Positions 12,501-24,180 of a stretch of 64,000 bases of DNA are shown here, one piece after another. Under the pieces are notes generated by a model. The model was not told the origin of the DNA. It saw nothing but the letters and a program-made list of their open reading frames with translations, and ran no database searches. The DNA is taken from the NCBI RefSeq assembly GCF_041260155.1, contig NC_091941.1:17862747-17926746 (forward strand), read 5' to 3'. The translations under genes were made by a program, and so were the position numbers. Positions within the stretch are counted from its first letter, which is position 1. The number at the start of each line of letters is the position of its first letter. Source of the stretch: Ptychodera flava (taxonomy: Eukaryota > Hemichordata > Enteropneusta > Ptychoderidae).

Positions 12501-14338
12501 AGCTAAATTCTCATGGTAGAAAATGAAAGCAACTAGACAGTACGCCCTCACAGACCATTTTATGAAATGAAATCTGCCACCAGATAGCATGTACATTAAA
12601 CAGCCACGATTATGGATGTATTTTATAAGCTATCAGTGGCATGGGTTCAATGCTAGGCCCATATTTCATCGGTAGCATGCTTTCACAAGAATTTGATTCA
12701 GTAATAGCTTAAATGGCCTTGTGTTGACTCTCTCTCTATCACTGTTCTGTCTGCATTCTATGACAACAAATCAAGGACACAGTCAGTACAGGTTAAGAGT
12801 CGGTTTTACGATTCAGCATCGGAAAAAATTCCTGAGATGAAAACAGGCATATTTCATCATTCTATTTATTGAATCTGTTCTGTCACATCCACCATTTAGA
12901 CAAAGCATGGCACAGTACATCTGGCTACTAACTTCATCATTGACCAATTTATCCTTGAACAAATTTTCAAAATACATGTACACAATAAAAAATTAAGCGA
13001 AATTACATAAATATGTTATAGAGAGATTAGAACCGCAATATTCACCGATAAATAAGTACAAGATTTGCGAGAGGAGATTGTCCTGAATAAAACACTTGCT
13101 TCAGAATATACAGTACATGCTGTATTGCAAATCGGAAGCAGCTGCCTGTCAACTTTATCACTGTGTACTAATTCTACTGTACACCGTCCCCAACATCTGG
13201 CACATATTTCAGCTGTTTTTCAGTTCTTTTACGGATGTGTAATGATCAAAACACAAACTTTTCCATCTCCCGTGTTCTGAATACGATTGTTTTACCAGCG
13301 ATGTGATTCAATTTCTGGTCTGTTGACAATTCCCAACGCATCTCCGTCATTTTACTAAAATGTTATGATGGTGAATCTCCAAATTCTACAAACTGTTATT
13401 GTGATAATCTTGTTTTGTAACCAGCAAATGTCTGATGAGGGTCTGGTTCATTGCTGTTGTACTGTGTTCCTTTGACAGGCACCTGTTTTGCACACGAGAC
13501 AGGTGCAAAGACTTCACTCTAATCAGAGGGAATACTGTTGATGCACTGCTGTTCAATTTTCTTCACAGCAATATTTCATTATGTCTTACTATTCCTGTTG
13601 CATGTACATCATGAAAGAACCGGGCAAAATGTGGTGTGGTAGCATCGACTTGTGAATTGATATCAAATACAATGTATGCCAGCAGGGTTTCTTAAAAAAA
13701 TACCCAAACATAATTAACCATCCTGTTCCCTTTTCCGTTCATTCAGAAAATATTGACAATTGTTGCACTTCAGAAAGATTCATATTTTACAGTTACCTGT
13801 GGTCCATGTCGGTGGGTGAGAATTTTAGAGGGAAAATTTAGACTTCAAAAAGACTTAATCCATTTCTTCCACGTCCATTTCAATTGTGGGTAACAAAGTC
13901 ATTGTCAGTTGCATCACCAGCAATACATTGCAAACACAAAGACTAGTACTGTCATGAATTTGATAAGGTAGTAGTACTTGTCCTCTATACCTTGCCATAT
14001 CAACTCTTCATATCTCTTCTTCTCTACTCATAGGTTTAAGGTGTATATTTCTCAATTGTCCTTTCTGACTCACATTTATCTGCCATCCATCCACACCAAG
14101 CAGGAATATCACTTTACGCATCTCATCAAAACTTTCTCTTCTTCATCCTTAAACAATTTTTTTCCCCACAGAGCTGGAACATCGTATCGACTATGAATTA
14201 CGAGAAGGCACCATGGAGAATGCGTACTTATCGGCTGTGACGTCGCACACGGCGTATTGGACATCGGCGGATGTCGTCCTCTTCATACTGGTCCATCTGT
14301 TTCCAGACTACTTGTCCACATCAGAGACGTCAGCTTGA
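1480..14338 (+). CDS. DDHD1: DDHD1-like phosphatidic-acid-preferring phospholipase A1 (nine 3' exons, 5' part missing)
   Basis: The visible exons are 1480-1617, 2280-2508, 3197-3462, 5753-5831, 6602-6751, 8119-8353, 9048-9386, 10979-11125 and 14172-14338. All borders are AG/GT and all phases agree, giving 582 codons plus a TGA stop. The family hydrolyses the sn-1 acyl chain of phosphatidic acid and acts at cytoplasmic membranes, including mitochondria. Visible hallmarks are VFVVHGIGQKMD, EWRSNLKLDGD, NSSAMDIMYYTSPLYRSE, the lipase elbow SHSLGS with its serine at 3302-3304, and the four metal-site residues of the DDHD domain: D at 6743, D at 14189, H at 14246 and D at 14270. The protein ends shortly after SHTAYW, as in vertebrate DDHD1. 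The N-terminal region must lie upstream of the window. A Ser/Thr-rich linker (9048-9386) has little conservation. The small exons 7-8 could be alternatively spliced. I see no disabling change. Confidence 0.93.
2280..2508 (+). CDS. DDHD1: DDHD1 exon: EWRS / NSSAMDIMYYTSPLY block
   Basis: The acceptor is TTACAG before 2280 and the donor is GTGAGC at 2509. The exon encodes RMINKHLPSL, VEFLPCEWRSNLKLDGD and SSAMDIMYYTSPLYRSE, all strongly conserved in DDHD1. The open frame runs on past the donor into a CAT-repeat intron, so that His/Ile tail is not protein. Confidence 0.92.
2521..2660 (+). repeat. Impure (CAT/ATT)n microsatellite in DDHD1 intron
   Basis: Runs of CAT, CAC and ATT triplets begin twelve bases after the donor of the preceding exon. 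They translate as poly-His or poly-Ile in some frames but are intronic. Confidence 0.85.
3197..3462 (+). CDS. DDHD1: DDHD1 exon carrying the catalytic serine
   Basis: It starts after TTCAG with IVRGLQSELNRLYKMFCDRNPGF, followed by KVSVISHSLGSVITYDILTG. The serine of SHSLG (3302-3304) is the nucleophile of the family's GxSxG-like elbow (here SxSxG, as in DDHD1). An acidic helical segment follows (DEVDAEQEVLAQELRNQRQK), and the donor is GTATGT at 3463. The phase-2 end completes a Lys codon with the next exon. Confidence 0.93.
5753..5831 (+). CDS. DDHD1: DDHD1 short exon (VEELESKLL...TLNFK)
   Basis: A 79-bp exon between TTTCAG and GTAAGG encodes VEELESKLLSKNQVAAVTRM followed by PTLNFK. It aligns with the coiled-coil-like linker that precedes the conserved FKVENFF segment of DDHD1. 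It is too short to be found without the neighbouring exons, but the phase fits exactly. Confidence 0.85.
6440..6502 (+). repeat. (CAT)n microsatellite in DDHD1 intron
   Basis: About twenty CAT triplets lie 100 bp upstream of the next acceptor. They give poly-His on plus and poly-Asp on minus; both are artefacts of translating intron sequence. Confidence 0.9.
6602..6751 (+). CDS. DDHD1: DDHD1 exon opening the DDHD domain
   Basis: Fifty codons run from VENMFCLGSPLAVFLSMRGV to FNIYHPADPV. The Asp of HPADPV (6743-6745) is the first D of the DDHD signature. The acceptor is TTTCAG and the donor GTGAGT at 6752, both phase 0. Confidence 0.94.
8119..8353 (+). CDS. DDHD1: DDHD1 exon AYRIEPLLIKHYS plus linker
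   Basis: It follows directly on HPADPV in the mRNA with AYRIEPLLIKHYSTIMPLKI, the conserved continuation. A polar Lys-rich linker ends in KKPAKSS. The acceptor is AACAG and the donor GTAGGA at 8354, leaving one base. Confidence 0.9.
9048..9386 (+). CDS. DDHD1: DDHD1 exon: Ser/Thr-rich low-complexity linker
   Basis: After TTATCAG the frame continues as DEETSSDQEDVEHSEHFEND and then a stretch dominated by Ser, Thr, Asn and Ala (about residues 30-105 of the exon). It ends SISASLTG at donor GTAGAC (9387). The phase-1 end matches the next exon. Without splicing the frame stops at TGA 9428-9430, so retention of this intron would give a protein without the end of its DDHD domain. The region is the least conserved part of the family. 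Confidence 0.78.
9620..9835. mobile_element. Small MITE with TIR ACCCTTTGAGTGC in DDHD1 intron
   Basis: A 216-bp A/T-rich segment is bounded by ACCCTTTGAGTGC on the left and its exact complement GCACTCAAAGGGT on the right. It has no coding capacity, and I see no clear target duplication. Confidence 0.7.
10979..11125 (+). CDS. DDHD1: DDHD1 penultimate exon (FWSKWTKK... Lys/Glu-rich)
   Basis: The acceptor is CTGCCAG, the donor GTGAGT at 11126, and both ends are phase 1. It encodes GFWSKWTKKSESVETNAQLQ, then a charged stretch ending in VNLESV. Position, size and phase place it between the Ser-rich linker and the final DDHD segment. Further small exons between 11.1 and 14.2 kb are possible but not required. 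Confidence 0.75.
14172..14338 (+). CDS. DDHD1: DDHD1 last exon with terminal DDHD residues
   Basis: After CCCACAG the frame reads ELEHRIDYELREGTMENAYL, then SAVTSHTAYWTSADVVLFIL, and stops at TGA 14336-14338. Asp 14189, His 14246 and Asp 14270 are the last three DDHD residues. The match to the C-terminus of vertebrate DDHD1 (HRID...SHTAYW) is nearly word for word. Confidence 0.95.
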
Positions 14339-17300
14339 CAACAAGGAGGTAGTGATGTGCACTGTTTTTTGTATGGTTGTAAAAAACAGTGATTTCACTG
14401 TAAGTGATCCCGGCCAAGAAGTTTTTAGATTGGGATAGTTGTAGTCAATGCAAAGATCAAGGAAAGAAAACAGACAATTTTCTGGATGAATTCTTTGGAT
14501 GTTTTTGGTGTCTGCTTTTTTGGTCAGCAGACAAGACTGCAATTTTGTAGTTTTTGATAGATAATAGTTGTTTAACATCTCACATGATAGCAAAGAACTT
14601 CAGGTAGCGTATTAACAGAACCTTAGTGTCCAGCAGCTTTGTAGATTTTGTTCAGAAGCTGACAGAAGGTGTAAACATTTGCAATTTTCAAGACTAAAAC
14701 TTATTTAAATTTTTCTTCTCTTCTTTAAAAATTCATTTACTCACCAGCAAGGCTCATAATCATAAAATATTTTGGTGAAATTTCTCATTTACAAGTGCTG
14801 TACAAATTTGAATTTTATCTGCAATATTCATATCTTTGAGGCTTTTTCTTGGTGCCGGAATCCTGGTGCCTATGGATGTTTTGTCCTGATCAGTAGGTAG
14901 TTAAAAATGCAAGTATGAATTTGAGATATTTTGTAGAAAATTGAAAAGGCCCTGGCAGCAAGGGTTGTATTTAATATTGTAGGCCAGGCTTGGTGTTTCC
15001 TTTAAGACAGAGAGTAGACCGAATTTAGCATTGTAAATACAAACCAACAGAAAATTTCTGCCTTGAAAACTCAAAAAGTGGAATTTTGTCACGATGCATT
15101 AGCCATAAACCAATGTGTATCTCCCTTCTGATGGAGTTGATGCAACGAACATTGCACATTGGAACAACTTTAATATGGGGAAAGTTCCTCAAGTGTCATG
15201 GCAATGTGCAGGGTTGGTCAAACATTGATTAGGACTTCTAAACACATAGGCATGTGTTTTGAAAGGATCATATTCACTGAAATATTTTTGCTAACCTTTT
15301 TACATTGCATTGTTTTTTTTCCAAGCCATGATAGTCACAAGTGATTTCCTTTCTTATTTATGAGAAACCTGGGACTTCAGTTACCTTAGTGCGCGTCTCC
15401 TCTTTTTGCATTTCACCGAAAATGGCTACAGGTACCGGTAGATTGAAAATTTTATGACAAAGATTTTTCATTTGAAACAGGACAGCATTGTTTCTCCGTC
15501 ATTGTACATTTGAAGAATTAATGCAACATGGAGAGTAGTCAGCTTTTGATAATGGTTTATATACAGGTCACACTCCTGGCTTGTTGCCACACCAAATACT
15601 AGGACACGTTGACCCGGACGATGACCTTTGACCTCAGCAAGGTTTCTGATAATTTGCTTGATTTCATGCTGTGGGTAGTTTTCAAAGCTGACCCTACAGT
15701 GTTTGTGGTGACGCTATGCAGTTTGTGTTGTTTCTCTCGTCCATTGTATCTCCATTCTGTCTGTATTATGTAGGTCTGATCATATGGAATCTGTGTCTCA
15801 ACATTGTGTAATTGTACGTTCTAAAAGATGATTGTGTCTTTTTACCATACGCGCTTTTAGCCAGGCAGTCTTGCCCAGTGATCCCACAAGACTATAATGT
15901 CACCCATAAAAACAGCCTTTAGTAACTTGAGAAATGAAAGCTTTCAGATTTTTGAACCCTTTCACCCCCAATTCCTGGTGTACAGTTTCAACCGCATCAT
16001 TTGTTAATAATGGGGTTAAACCACACACTGTTAGCAACAGGGGTTTAATATGCCAGACCTGGGTCAGTGACTTCACCAATATGAGTTGCCATAATTTATT
16101 TAGTTTTATCCAAAAATTGATAATATGTCAAACGTTCAGCTAAGTTGCAATTACAACAGTGCACGATAAAAAAAATCTTCATATGAATAATACTTAAGTG
16201 TCATGACCATTGACATATTACTTAAATTATGTAATTTATATCATGGGAACCATGTGTTTTTTGCGGTTTTTTTTTCATTGAAGAGTATTCATGTTGCTCT
16301 CTGTTCATCATCCATCAATCAACACCTGCACCATCACAGAGATAAAAGCTCAAGGTTTGTTTCTTTTGAGATGAAAAATGGAAGATACTTAGACTCTGCT
16401 ACGATATATTTGTCATTATCATCAAGTTGATTTTCAAGAAAAACTGTTTACTCTTTTTTCTGTTAAGAACAGCGACTTTATCTCTGAAAACGATTTCTCA
16501 AACATGGGAAGTTTAACAAACCCCAGAACAAAGGATGCCCTGGTCTTTATACTGACTCTCACAACTTTCATTACGATTATCAGGACACATGCAGCATGGG
16601 GAAGCATGTCTTTTATGTAACAGACGGTACTTGGAAATGGAAGGAAGTGTAGGGAAACTGGCAAACAGTATGTTAAGTGCCTTGACTTATACTCCCGTGA
16701 ACTTGAACTGTTACACTTGCCTTGAATTGTTGAGCAGAATCATGTCCTTGCTATCAATGGTGTCCTTCTCGTGGTCCTGCTATCATAATGAAACTTTTAT
16801 TTTTCAAACAGGTCATGTTATGACACCTCAGTAATGAACACGCAGCACTGTGCTTCAAATAAGGCCACTTCCGGGCAGGTTTTTTTTGCATGTTACAATG
16901 GGCTGTCATAACTGCTGCATCAATCATTCACAATGCCCTCAGGAATGTTAACATATCCGGTGGGCAGGTTCCCAATTCCCTGTTTTTCAGTGTCAGGGCT
17001 GCTTTTTGTCTTTAATAGCAGCACATCTATATCATTCTTGACAGTCATGGCATATTCCGGTGCGATGCTCAACATCACAGGCTGAAATGAACATATCCGA
17101 CGGGAATGCACATTTGATCTCGGTGTGTGCTAATATGACCACATGAACAATCTCAGCATGGGCAAAAATTTGTGGCATGCATACTCTTTTGAAAGGTGAT
17201 ATTGGTGAATAGAATGCCTTGTAGGACATGTTCCGTGTGTAAATTGCGACAAAAAATTTTCAGTCAGTAATCTTGATAAGGCCATGTATAATTGAAGTAC

Positions 17301-17617
17301 ATATACCAAGGTCGCTCCACAAGGTGATGGTGTGATGGTACATGTACACTTACAATAACCGTGTACAGTCCCGTCACACACATGGAGGTTACTGTGCCAC
17401 AACTAATTACTGTGAGCAGTCTGCCATACTCTACATTATTCATTATTCACAACCTGATTTGCTGCTGTAACATGTTCAAAAAAACAAGTTACTTTCATTT
17501 ATTATTTCAACCATACTTTTCATTTCAAAATATGTATATTAATAACGGTCTTAAAGATTGTGAGGTAGGTTAATTCTCATGAATTTAGCCATCATGAACA
17601 AATCTAATCAGAGAATC
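14339..17617 (+). other. 3' UTR / downstream region of DDHD1, no other gene seen
   Basis: The first part should be 3' untranslated sequence. No canonical AATAAA was found close to the stop codon, so the end of the transcript is not set. Sequence near 15,950 (AACCCTTTCACCCC) resembles ends of local MITEs. No coding exon was recognised on either strand. Confidence 0.4.
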
Positions 17618-17967
17618 TAATAGAACGGGGACAGATATTCAGACTCTCAAAATTTTTCAATTCTTTTCTGATCTACCACTTGTGGGGGTTCATTTTAAAG
17701 CTCTTGGTGTAAGAAAACTTTTCACCGGCTTAGTTTTTCGAAAATCGAAAATTTTATTTTTTTCTCCATAGAGTTAACACAGGGATGGCGGCCATTTTGA
17801 ATTTCAAATATCAGTAAATCTTGAGTAATTTGTTTCTCTAGTTCCAAAATTTGCACGGTGACCCCCAATTTTTATTCTTGATTTTGAAAGAGAATGATTG
17901 AAATATTCTTTGAGGAAAGTTTAAGCCAAAGTTTAAGTCCTTCACTTTTGAGGCGCATACTACCTTA
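17618..17967 (+). mobile_element. MITE family M1, copy a
   Basis: It is a 350-bp unit nearly identical to 18720-19076 and, inverted, to 25019-25372. The better preserved copies show complementary ends of the type AAGGTAGAACGCGCC. The body contains GGATGGCGGCCATTTTGAAT. No ORF is present. The left end of this copy is degraded. Confidence 0.75.
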
Positions 17968-18408
17968 ATGAGTCGGGAAGAACCACATGAACTCTTATTG
18001 CAATTCATGATGTGTATATGATATGCTTGTCAAAGTGCCATCTAGTGGTTCAGTGTATACACACACACATCGCTGGTTTCAAACCACACAAATCCGATCC
18101 AGTTGCATCATTGCGTGACAATTTTCACCCAAGTCCTAGATGTCAGTCCAGTTTCTTTTGTCTGCACGACAGGAAAATGTTTTGCTTGGTTTTTAAATAT
18201 TTCCTATCAGTGGGGATCCATTTTAACATGTTTGTTCCGTTAGTTTTACCTTGCCGAGACAAAATTTCTACAATGAAAACAGGAAACATAAAGAATAGGG
18301 ATTTTTCAATATGTTTTATGAGTTACCGCAAAGTGATGACGTAAAAAAGGATGACGTGAACTCCCGGTGTGATTCTAGTGAAAAGTTTCAAAAGGAAATC
18401 AAGTATCG
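17968..18408 (+). repeat. Left copy of a tandem segmental duplication
   Basis: About 440 bp starting TGAGTCGGGAAGAACCACAT recur at 19077-19505 with only scattered differences. Each copy is preceded by an M1 element, so the duplicated unit is M1 plus this flank. Its open frames are the same non-coding sequence read twice. Confidence 0.85.
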
Positions 18409-18410
18409 TA

Positions 18411-18719
18411 AAGGGACAAAGTCGGCCATTTTTCATGAATTTTGTTCCATAACGAGATGCTACTTATATTGTTTGACATGTTGAAAGATAATGAATGGGT
18501 GACCATGCATCTATTTGTCCCCATGAAACCATCGCGAAAATGAATTAATGGTCATGACCATGAATTCATATTCGCGCTGGTTTCATTTAATTTGTCTAAA
18601 ACCGGGGTCGAATAGATGCATGGTCACCCATTTATTCAGTATATTTCAACATGCCCAACAATATAAGTAGTATCTTGTATCAAAATAAAAATCATGAAAA
18701 ATGGGCGACTTTGTCCCTT
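18411..18719. mobile_element. MITE M2 with TIR AAGGGACAAAGTCG and TA target duplication
   Basis: A 309-bp element has ends AAGGGACAAAGTCG and CGACTTTGTCCCTT flanked by TA (18409-18410 and 18720-18721). The similarity of the arms extends inward through CCATTTTTCATGA, and the centre is the palindrome GGTCATGACC. TA duplication and short TIR suggest a Tc1/mariner-type non-autonomous element. Confidence 0.82.
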
Positions 18720-19076
18720 TAAGGTGGAATGCGCCTCGGGGTCAGATATTCGCACTCTCAAGCTTTTACAATTCCTTTCTCATATACCACTTTTGGGGGT
18801 TCATTTTAAAGCTCGTTATGTAGGAAATCTTTTCACCGGCTTAATTTTTCAAAATTCGAAAATTTTATTTTTCCCCAGAGAGTTAAGACATGGATGGCGG
18901 CCATTTTGAATTTCAAATATCAGTTAATCTTGAGTAATTCATTCTCTAATTCCAAAATTTGCACGGTGACCTCAGAATTTTATTCTTGATTTTGAAAGAG
19001 AATGATTGAAAGATTCCTTGAGGAAAGTTAGAGCAAAAGTTTAAGTCTTTCACTTTTGAGGCGCATACTACCTTAA
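18720..19076 (+). mobile_element. MITE family M1, copy b
   Basis: It abuts the M2 element and begins AAGGTGGAATGCGCC and ends GGCGCATACTACCTTAA. The body matches copy a across its length, including the GGATGGCGGCCATTTTG core. Confidence 0.8.
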
Positions 19077-19505
19077 TGAGTCGGGAAGAACCACATGAAC
19101 TCTTATTGCAATTCATGATGTGTATATGATATGCTTGTCAAAGTGCCATCTAGTGGTTCAGTGTATACACACACACATCGCTGGTTTCAAACCACACAAA
19201 TCCGATCCAGTTGCATCATTGCGTGACAATTTTCACCCAAGTCCTAGATGTCAGTCCAGTTTCTTTTGTCTGCACGACAGGAAAATGTTTTGCTTGGTTT
19301 TTGAAATATATCCTATCAGTGGGGGATCCATTTTAACATGTTTGTTCCGTTTGTTTATCCTTGCCGAGACAAAATTTCTACGACGAAAACAGGAAACATA
19401 AAGAACAGGGATTTTTCAATATGTTTTATGAGTTACCGCAAAGTGATGACGTAAAAAAGGATGGCGTGAACTCCCGGTGTTTCTAGTGAAAAGCTTCAAA
19501 ACGAA
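19077..19505 (+). repeat. Right copy of the tandem segmental duplication
   Basis: It corresponds base for base to 17968-18408 apart from small changes (for example a short deletion near 19480). Similarity ends around CTTCAAAACGAAGTC. Confidence 0.85.
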
Positions 19506-22500
19506 GTCATCGGTACGTAACTCGGCCTACAGCCTCAAAGTTATTTAGTTCACCAATATATATGTAGGATAGAGTTGTTGATGACAAGTCTGAAACACAG
19601 ACATGGCAGATGTCAGTGACAAATGCGGAACACATAACTGAAGAAAGCTGGAATCCATCTAACCCATTGCAAAGGGCCTACACCATCATCAATTTATGTC
19701 AACGAGTCTTCCAGAAAGTTTACATTCATCATTTGGTCCTTGAGAAGTATCGGCAAAAGTACTGACCTGACTGTAATCAATTATATCGTGAGGGGAACAT
19801 GTTTTTTTTCTCTTCTTCACGCTGTGATTTCCAATGCATCAAGGTAGCATAGAATGTACACAAATTTTTTCGCTGTGTCTGATGAAGTAGACATTGAGGA
19901 TATGTTGATAATAAATTCCAAACACTAAATTGGATGTACATGTTGGTATTCTCAGCATTTAATGTAAATGTGGTTATGAAATCAAGAAGGAGGTTTCAAT
20001 GTAGAGATGCAAATAAGTTGAGATTTCAGTTATGTAAATTTTACAACACGGTGCATCTGTGTGATCACAACCAAATAGCAGGTACACCTCAAATGAGTGT
20101 TATGACGGTGATGGGAGCTCAGTTTGTCCTAGGTAGTATTTCCTTTATGATTGTTCTGTGAGTTCGCCAACTTTTCTTGAAATAACAAATATTTGCCACT
20201 GTAGGTCACCTTGCACCAGTCTCACAGAGTGACAGTTATTGTGCAAATAAAATGGAATCATGAAAAGGAACAAGAGGTACAGGCACATGCCTATTTTAAC
20301 GAGAGTCATTATCAATTTCAGTGCATTCCACTTTGTAACACGTCCATGTTTACACATACTTTTGCATGTTATGTTGTCTTTTAGTCAAACAATCTAAGCA
20401 AACAACGTCAATTTTGATGTTCTGGCGATGAGTTCAGTCCCAGCTTGGCATCAAAGAGACTCTGTGATGACATTTAATGCTTGAATTCTCAATGCAGAAA
20501 TATTTACAGTTCTTTATATTAGTTTAAGTTACAGTATTAAAACGGACTTTATTATTTACACAGAGCCATATATTCCAGAGTACGTTTTTTATGAGATCTG
20601 TAATTTTTTTCATCTGTATTATATAGTATATTAAGCATTGTAATTCTACATCAGCTATGATACAAGCCAGGCCAGCTCAAACGGAGGTGGCTTTGACCCA
20701 AAAATCAGACAGATATCAATCATGGAACAGATATGTCCCTTTCAGGGACTCCTCATCAACAGCCTGTGTTAGCAGACACTTGTGAGTTAAAGTCACCAAT
20801 ATAAATATATGGTTGACCAGTAAAGTTACCAATATAATGTACTGTTGAATGCCTGGAGATTGGTGGCCACAAACACACAACTCTTTACTCCAAAATTACT
20901 GAAATTCCAACATTCTGAGAGCTTTTTTTGTTGTGTACACTCTCTGACCCATCTCAGATAAGGCTGCAACTTGACAGTACTAGTTCTTGAATTAATCAGA
21001 CTCCATTCAGTAAATTTCTAAAGTTCTGTGCCACCTCCAGTGCATCTTGGTGAGAAAAAAGTTCAGCTTTAAGTTCTTTTGTACTTACTAGAATTTCATC
21101 TGTTATGTCTCTCATTATTTTCTTTCCTTTAACTTTGAAAGTTGCTCTTTAACACAATTATCGCTTTGTACTCCGCCAGGTGTTCCAGAAGTCAATATTA
21201 AATGACTTTCGTTATTTAGTGAATAGAATGTAAAAAGTTTTTATGCATTATATGAGCCATAGGGTTTTTACCAATCTAAGTTTAGTTTCCTTACTGTTGT
21301 TCCGTTTATACTTTCCATAGCATACACGTATTCAAGACTGTTATTCATTTTTTTTCACACATCAGTGCATTGTTACTCCAAACTGTCAAAGTACATTTAT
21401 GAATATTTTGTCAGAATGGCAAAGGAGGTGATGGCCGTTGGACCGCAGGAATGTGGCACTCACAGAAGGGGGTGTCGGGCAATATCTGTGATTGTCAACA
21501 CCGACCTGTAGTCTCCACACACAAACGTCACTATTTCCTGGTAGATCACGTTTCAGACGCGTCGCCGTTCTGCTGGAAATATGATTCATAATTGGTTAAT
21601 TTATCACCATAAGTCCTTGTAGAAAACATCACTGCATATTATGTTATATTACACGAAGGCATGCCATCATTCATTGAGTCATTAAGCTGGCTACAACTGT
21701 CCACGTGGAAAGAAGACACACGCTAGAGATGAAAAATGAAGAGGCTTGTGGCATCAGCTTGCCACTTTTGCTGTGTACGCCACAATCAAATACATTGACT
21801 TTTTGTATTTAAGTTGTTTTATTGGTAACATTTTCTTTAGCTAAATTGAAGTACAGTGCTTAGTTATCTACAGTTTAGACACTTTAAGAGTCTTTACTAC
21901 AGAGTTGTTTCGATTATAGATATTCAAGTCTCGTCATTTTTGGTGGTGTTCAGCTTCAGTCCCGATTAGAGAGGTGTGCACAATTGGCAGGTTTTGATAT
22001 AATGTTTTTTTTACCGCCAAGTTGTGACAACTTTGTATTATGTTTTCAAAAGAAATGCGGATACGGTATTTTGATGCTCTCCTACGTTGAAGAGCACTTA
22101 CTGCGACCAAGTTGTATTATGAAAGCTGAGAACCAAGTTGCTAGTGTGTGTCTAACCGATGGATCACTGACACTCCCAGGGAGACCTATTGATGTACATG
22201 CGGGTGTGTGTATCCACATGCATCTGGTGACTTACCGAATGTTATGTCAGTTTTCAAACATAGTAGTACCGGTGTAAATTTACAAAATCTAGAGTTGATG
22301 TTGATATTGTTTTACGCCAGTGGTTTAAAAACTCAAGTACCGTTTTTTTCCCCTAAACGCAATATTGTATACTGGCTCTTCAGTGCGTGTAATGGATACT
22401 TCAGAGTTTTGTAAAGGGTAGACTCGGAAATAGTGTACAAGAATGGTAGGGAACTCCTGTGTATGGTGAATAATGGAATGTGCAATTTTACCGACCCGGT

Positions 22501-24020
22501 TTTATCTCCCATACAGTCAACATTCCACAAAGTCGTCACGTGTAATTTTTATTTTAAATTTAGGCAGTCCAATGAGCCTGGTTACCTTGAAAGTGGTTCG
22601 CTTTTTTGCGCTTAAACAGTAGCACCTTGTGTACTTGGTACACTCACTCAAGAGAGATGTGTACAGTTTGCCTGTTAAAAGTACGGCATCGTTTGTCGTA
22701 CCAACTCATGATCTACAAAGACGTTTTTCACATACTTCTGTAAAAAAGTTCGGTCTTCATCAAAAAACCAAAGTACAACAGGCGTGAGTATTTTTTATCC
22801 AGATAACATGAAGTCCAACACACACAGTCCTGTCACTCAGTGGAAACGGTTTCAGAAATGTTTTATTGAGACAAATTTTAAACAGGTGCTACATGTAAAT
22901 AACAGAGAGCTCTATTTTGACCATTGGGTGTTTTGATGTCATGCGCAGTGCGGAGGTTGTCCGAGTGCTTTAACATGCAGCGATCAAACCGATTGTATAC
23001 TAGTAGTAAAAAGATTCAATTGTGACGAAATAAATACGGATTAGAATTCCTCTGTGTTACTGTGTCTTGTTTTGATGTTGTTATTATGTGCAGTCTTTTT
23101 TAAAATAATTATGAAGTTCCTTTTGACACCGACACTTTAGACGTCATTTTACCATGGTATGAGGGATTACCATTTAATCGAGGTGATGGTCAAAGATGAA
23201 AAAAATATACAAAGTAAAAATTGTGGCAAAATTACATGGTCTGGTTTCGCAAATAGTACGAACTTCGGTAAAAAAGTTTTCAAGAAAATGTCAATAAATC
23301 ATGCATGATCAGTCTACTCATACGAAATATATACGATCATGAACGGCAAACATGGTATGTCCGCATTGTTCCCTCCCCAGAAATGATGCCCCACCCTTAT
23401 CAAATCTCCCACACGCATATTACTGTGCTCGATCATACCCTCCCTGTCCAAGGCAGCCATGGGCGCCAAAACTTCGGCTTCCTCCTTTCGTTGAACCAAG
23501 ATGTATTGATCTCGCTGAACTACCACACCTCGAACTTTTGATAACTTTTCCAATTTATGTTGTCGTAATTATATGGAATGGCATACTTAAACGGGCTGTG
23601 TTCCTGGGGCAGTGTCAGTTTTCAATTTGTAGATCCAAGCTCATACAACAAACATCACGAAAAGTCATAATTCTGATATACATTCATGCTGCACATACGC
23701 AGACCATGTCGGCAAGCCAGATACAAGACTTCCATCAACGTGTTGAATTAGAGCATAGAACCTTTGGTGAAACGTAAACAAATAACGTTAAGGAGGAAGT
23801 TCAGGGATGACGTTATCAGACCTGTAATCTTGTAATGCCCATGTCTGAGAGTTTGAGAGACTGCAGAGAAATCTTCAAAAATGTCATCATAGTAACAAAT
23901 GACCATTTATAAATCACTGAAATCACAAGATATGATTTAATAACTTCACCATGGCTAACGGACAGTATGACAACTTACAATGTAGAACGACCACATTTCT
24001 TTCATATTTTTAAAAGTATT
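19506..24020. other. Intergenic, no gene recognised
   Basis: A+T-rich sequence with only short unsupported frames. Several frames of 60-140 codons (for example 23352-23777) lack splice context, composition bias or any familiar motif. I see nothing else in it. Confidence 0.4.
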
Positions 24021-24029
24021 TCATTTTTA

Positions 24030-24085
24030 GCTCACGTGTTCACACGTGGGCTAATGTCATACCCATGTCTGTCTGTCCGTGTGTG

Positions 24086-24116
<31 letters not shown>

Positions 24117-24180
24117 TTACACGATAACTCGAAAACGCCTGAACAGATTCAAATCAGATTTGGTACACAGTGGTGTCTGA
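24030..24180 (+). repeat. Dispersed repeat with (TCTG)n tract
   Basis: Sequence starting TTAGCTCACGTGTTCACACG is followed by an impure TCTG tract at 24066-24117 and a conserved-looking stretch (ATAACTCGAAAACGCCTGAA). Such CACGTG-led repeats with a CTGT microsatellite have the look of a dispersed element. Only one copy lies in this window. Confidence 0.5.

Noticed and set aside
18012..19401. Two near-identical plus-strand frames of 110 and 93 codons
   Set aside because: They are the same non-coding tandem duplication read twice; the copies carry frame-breaking differences.
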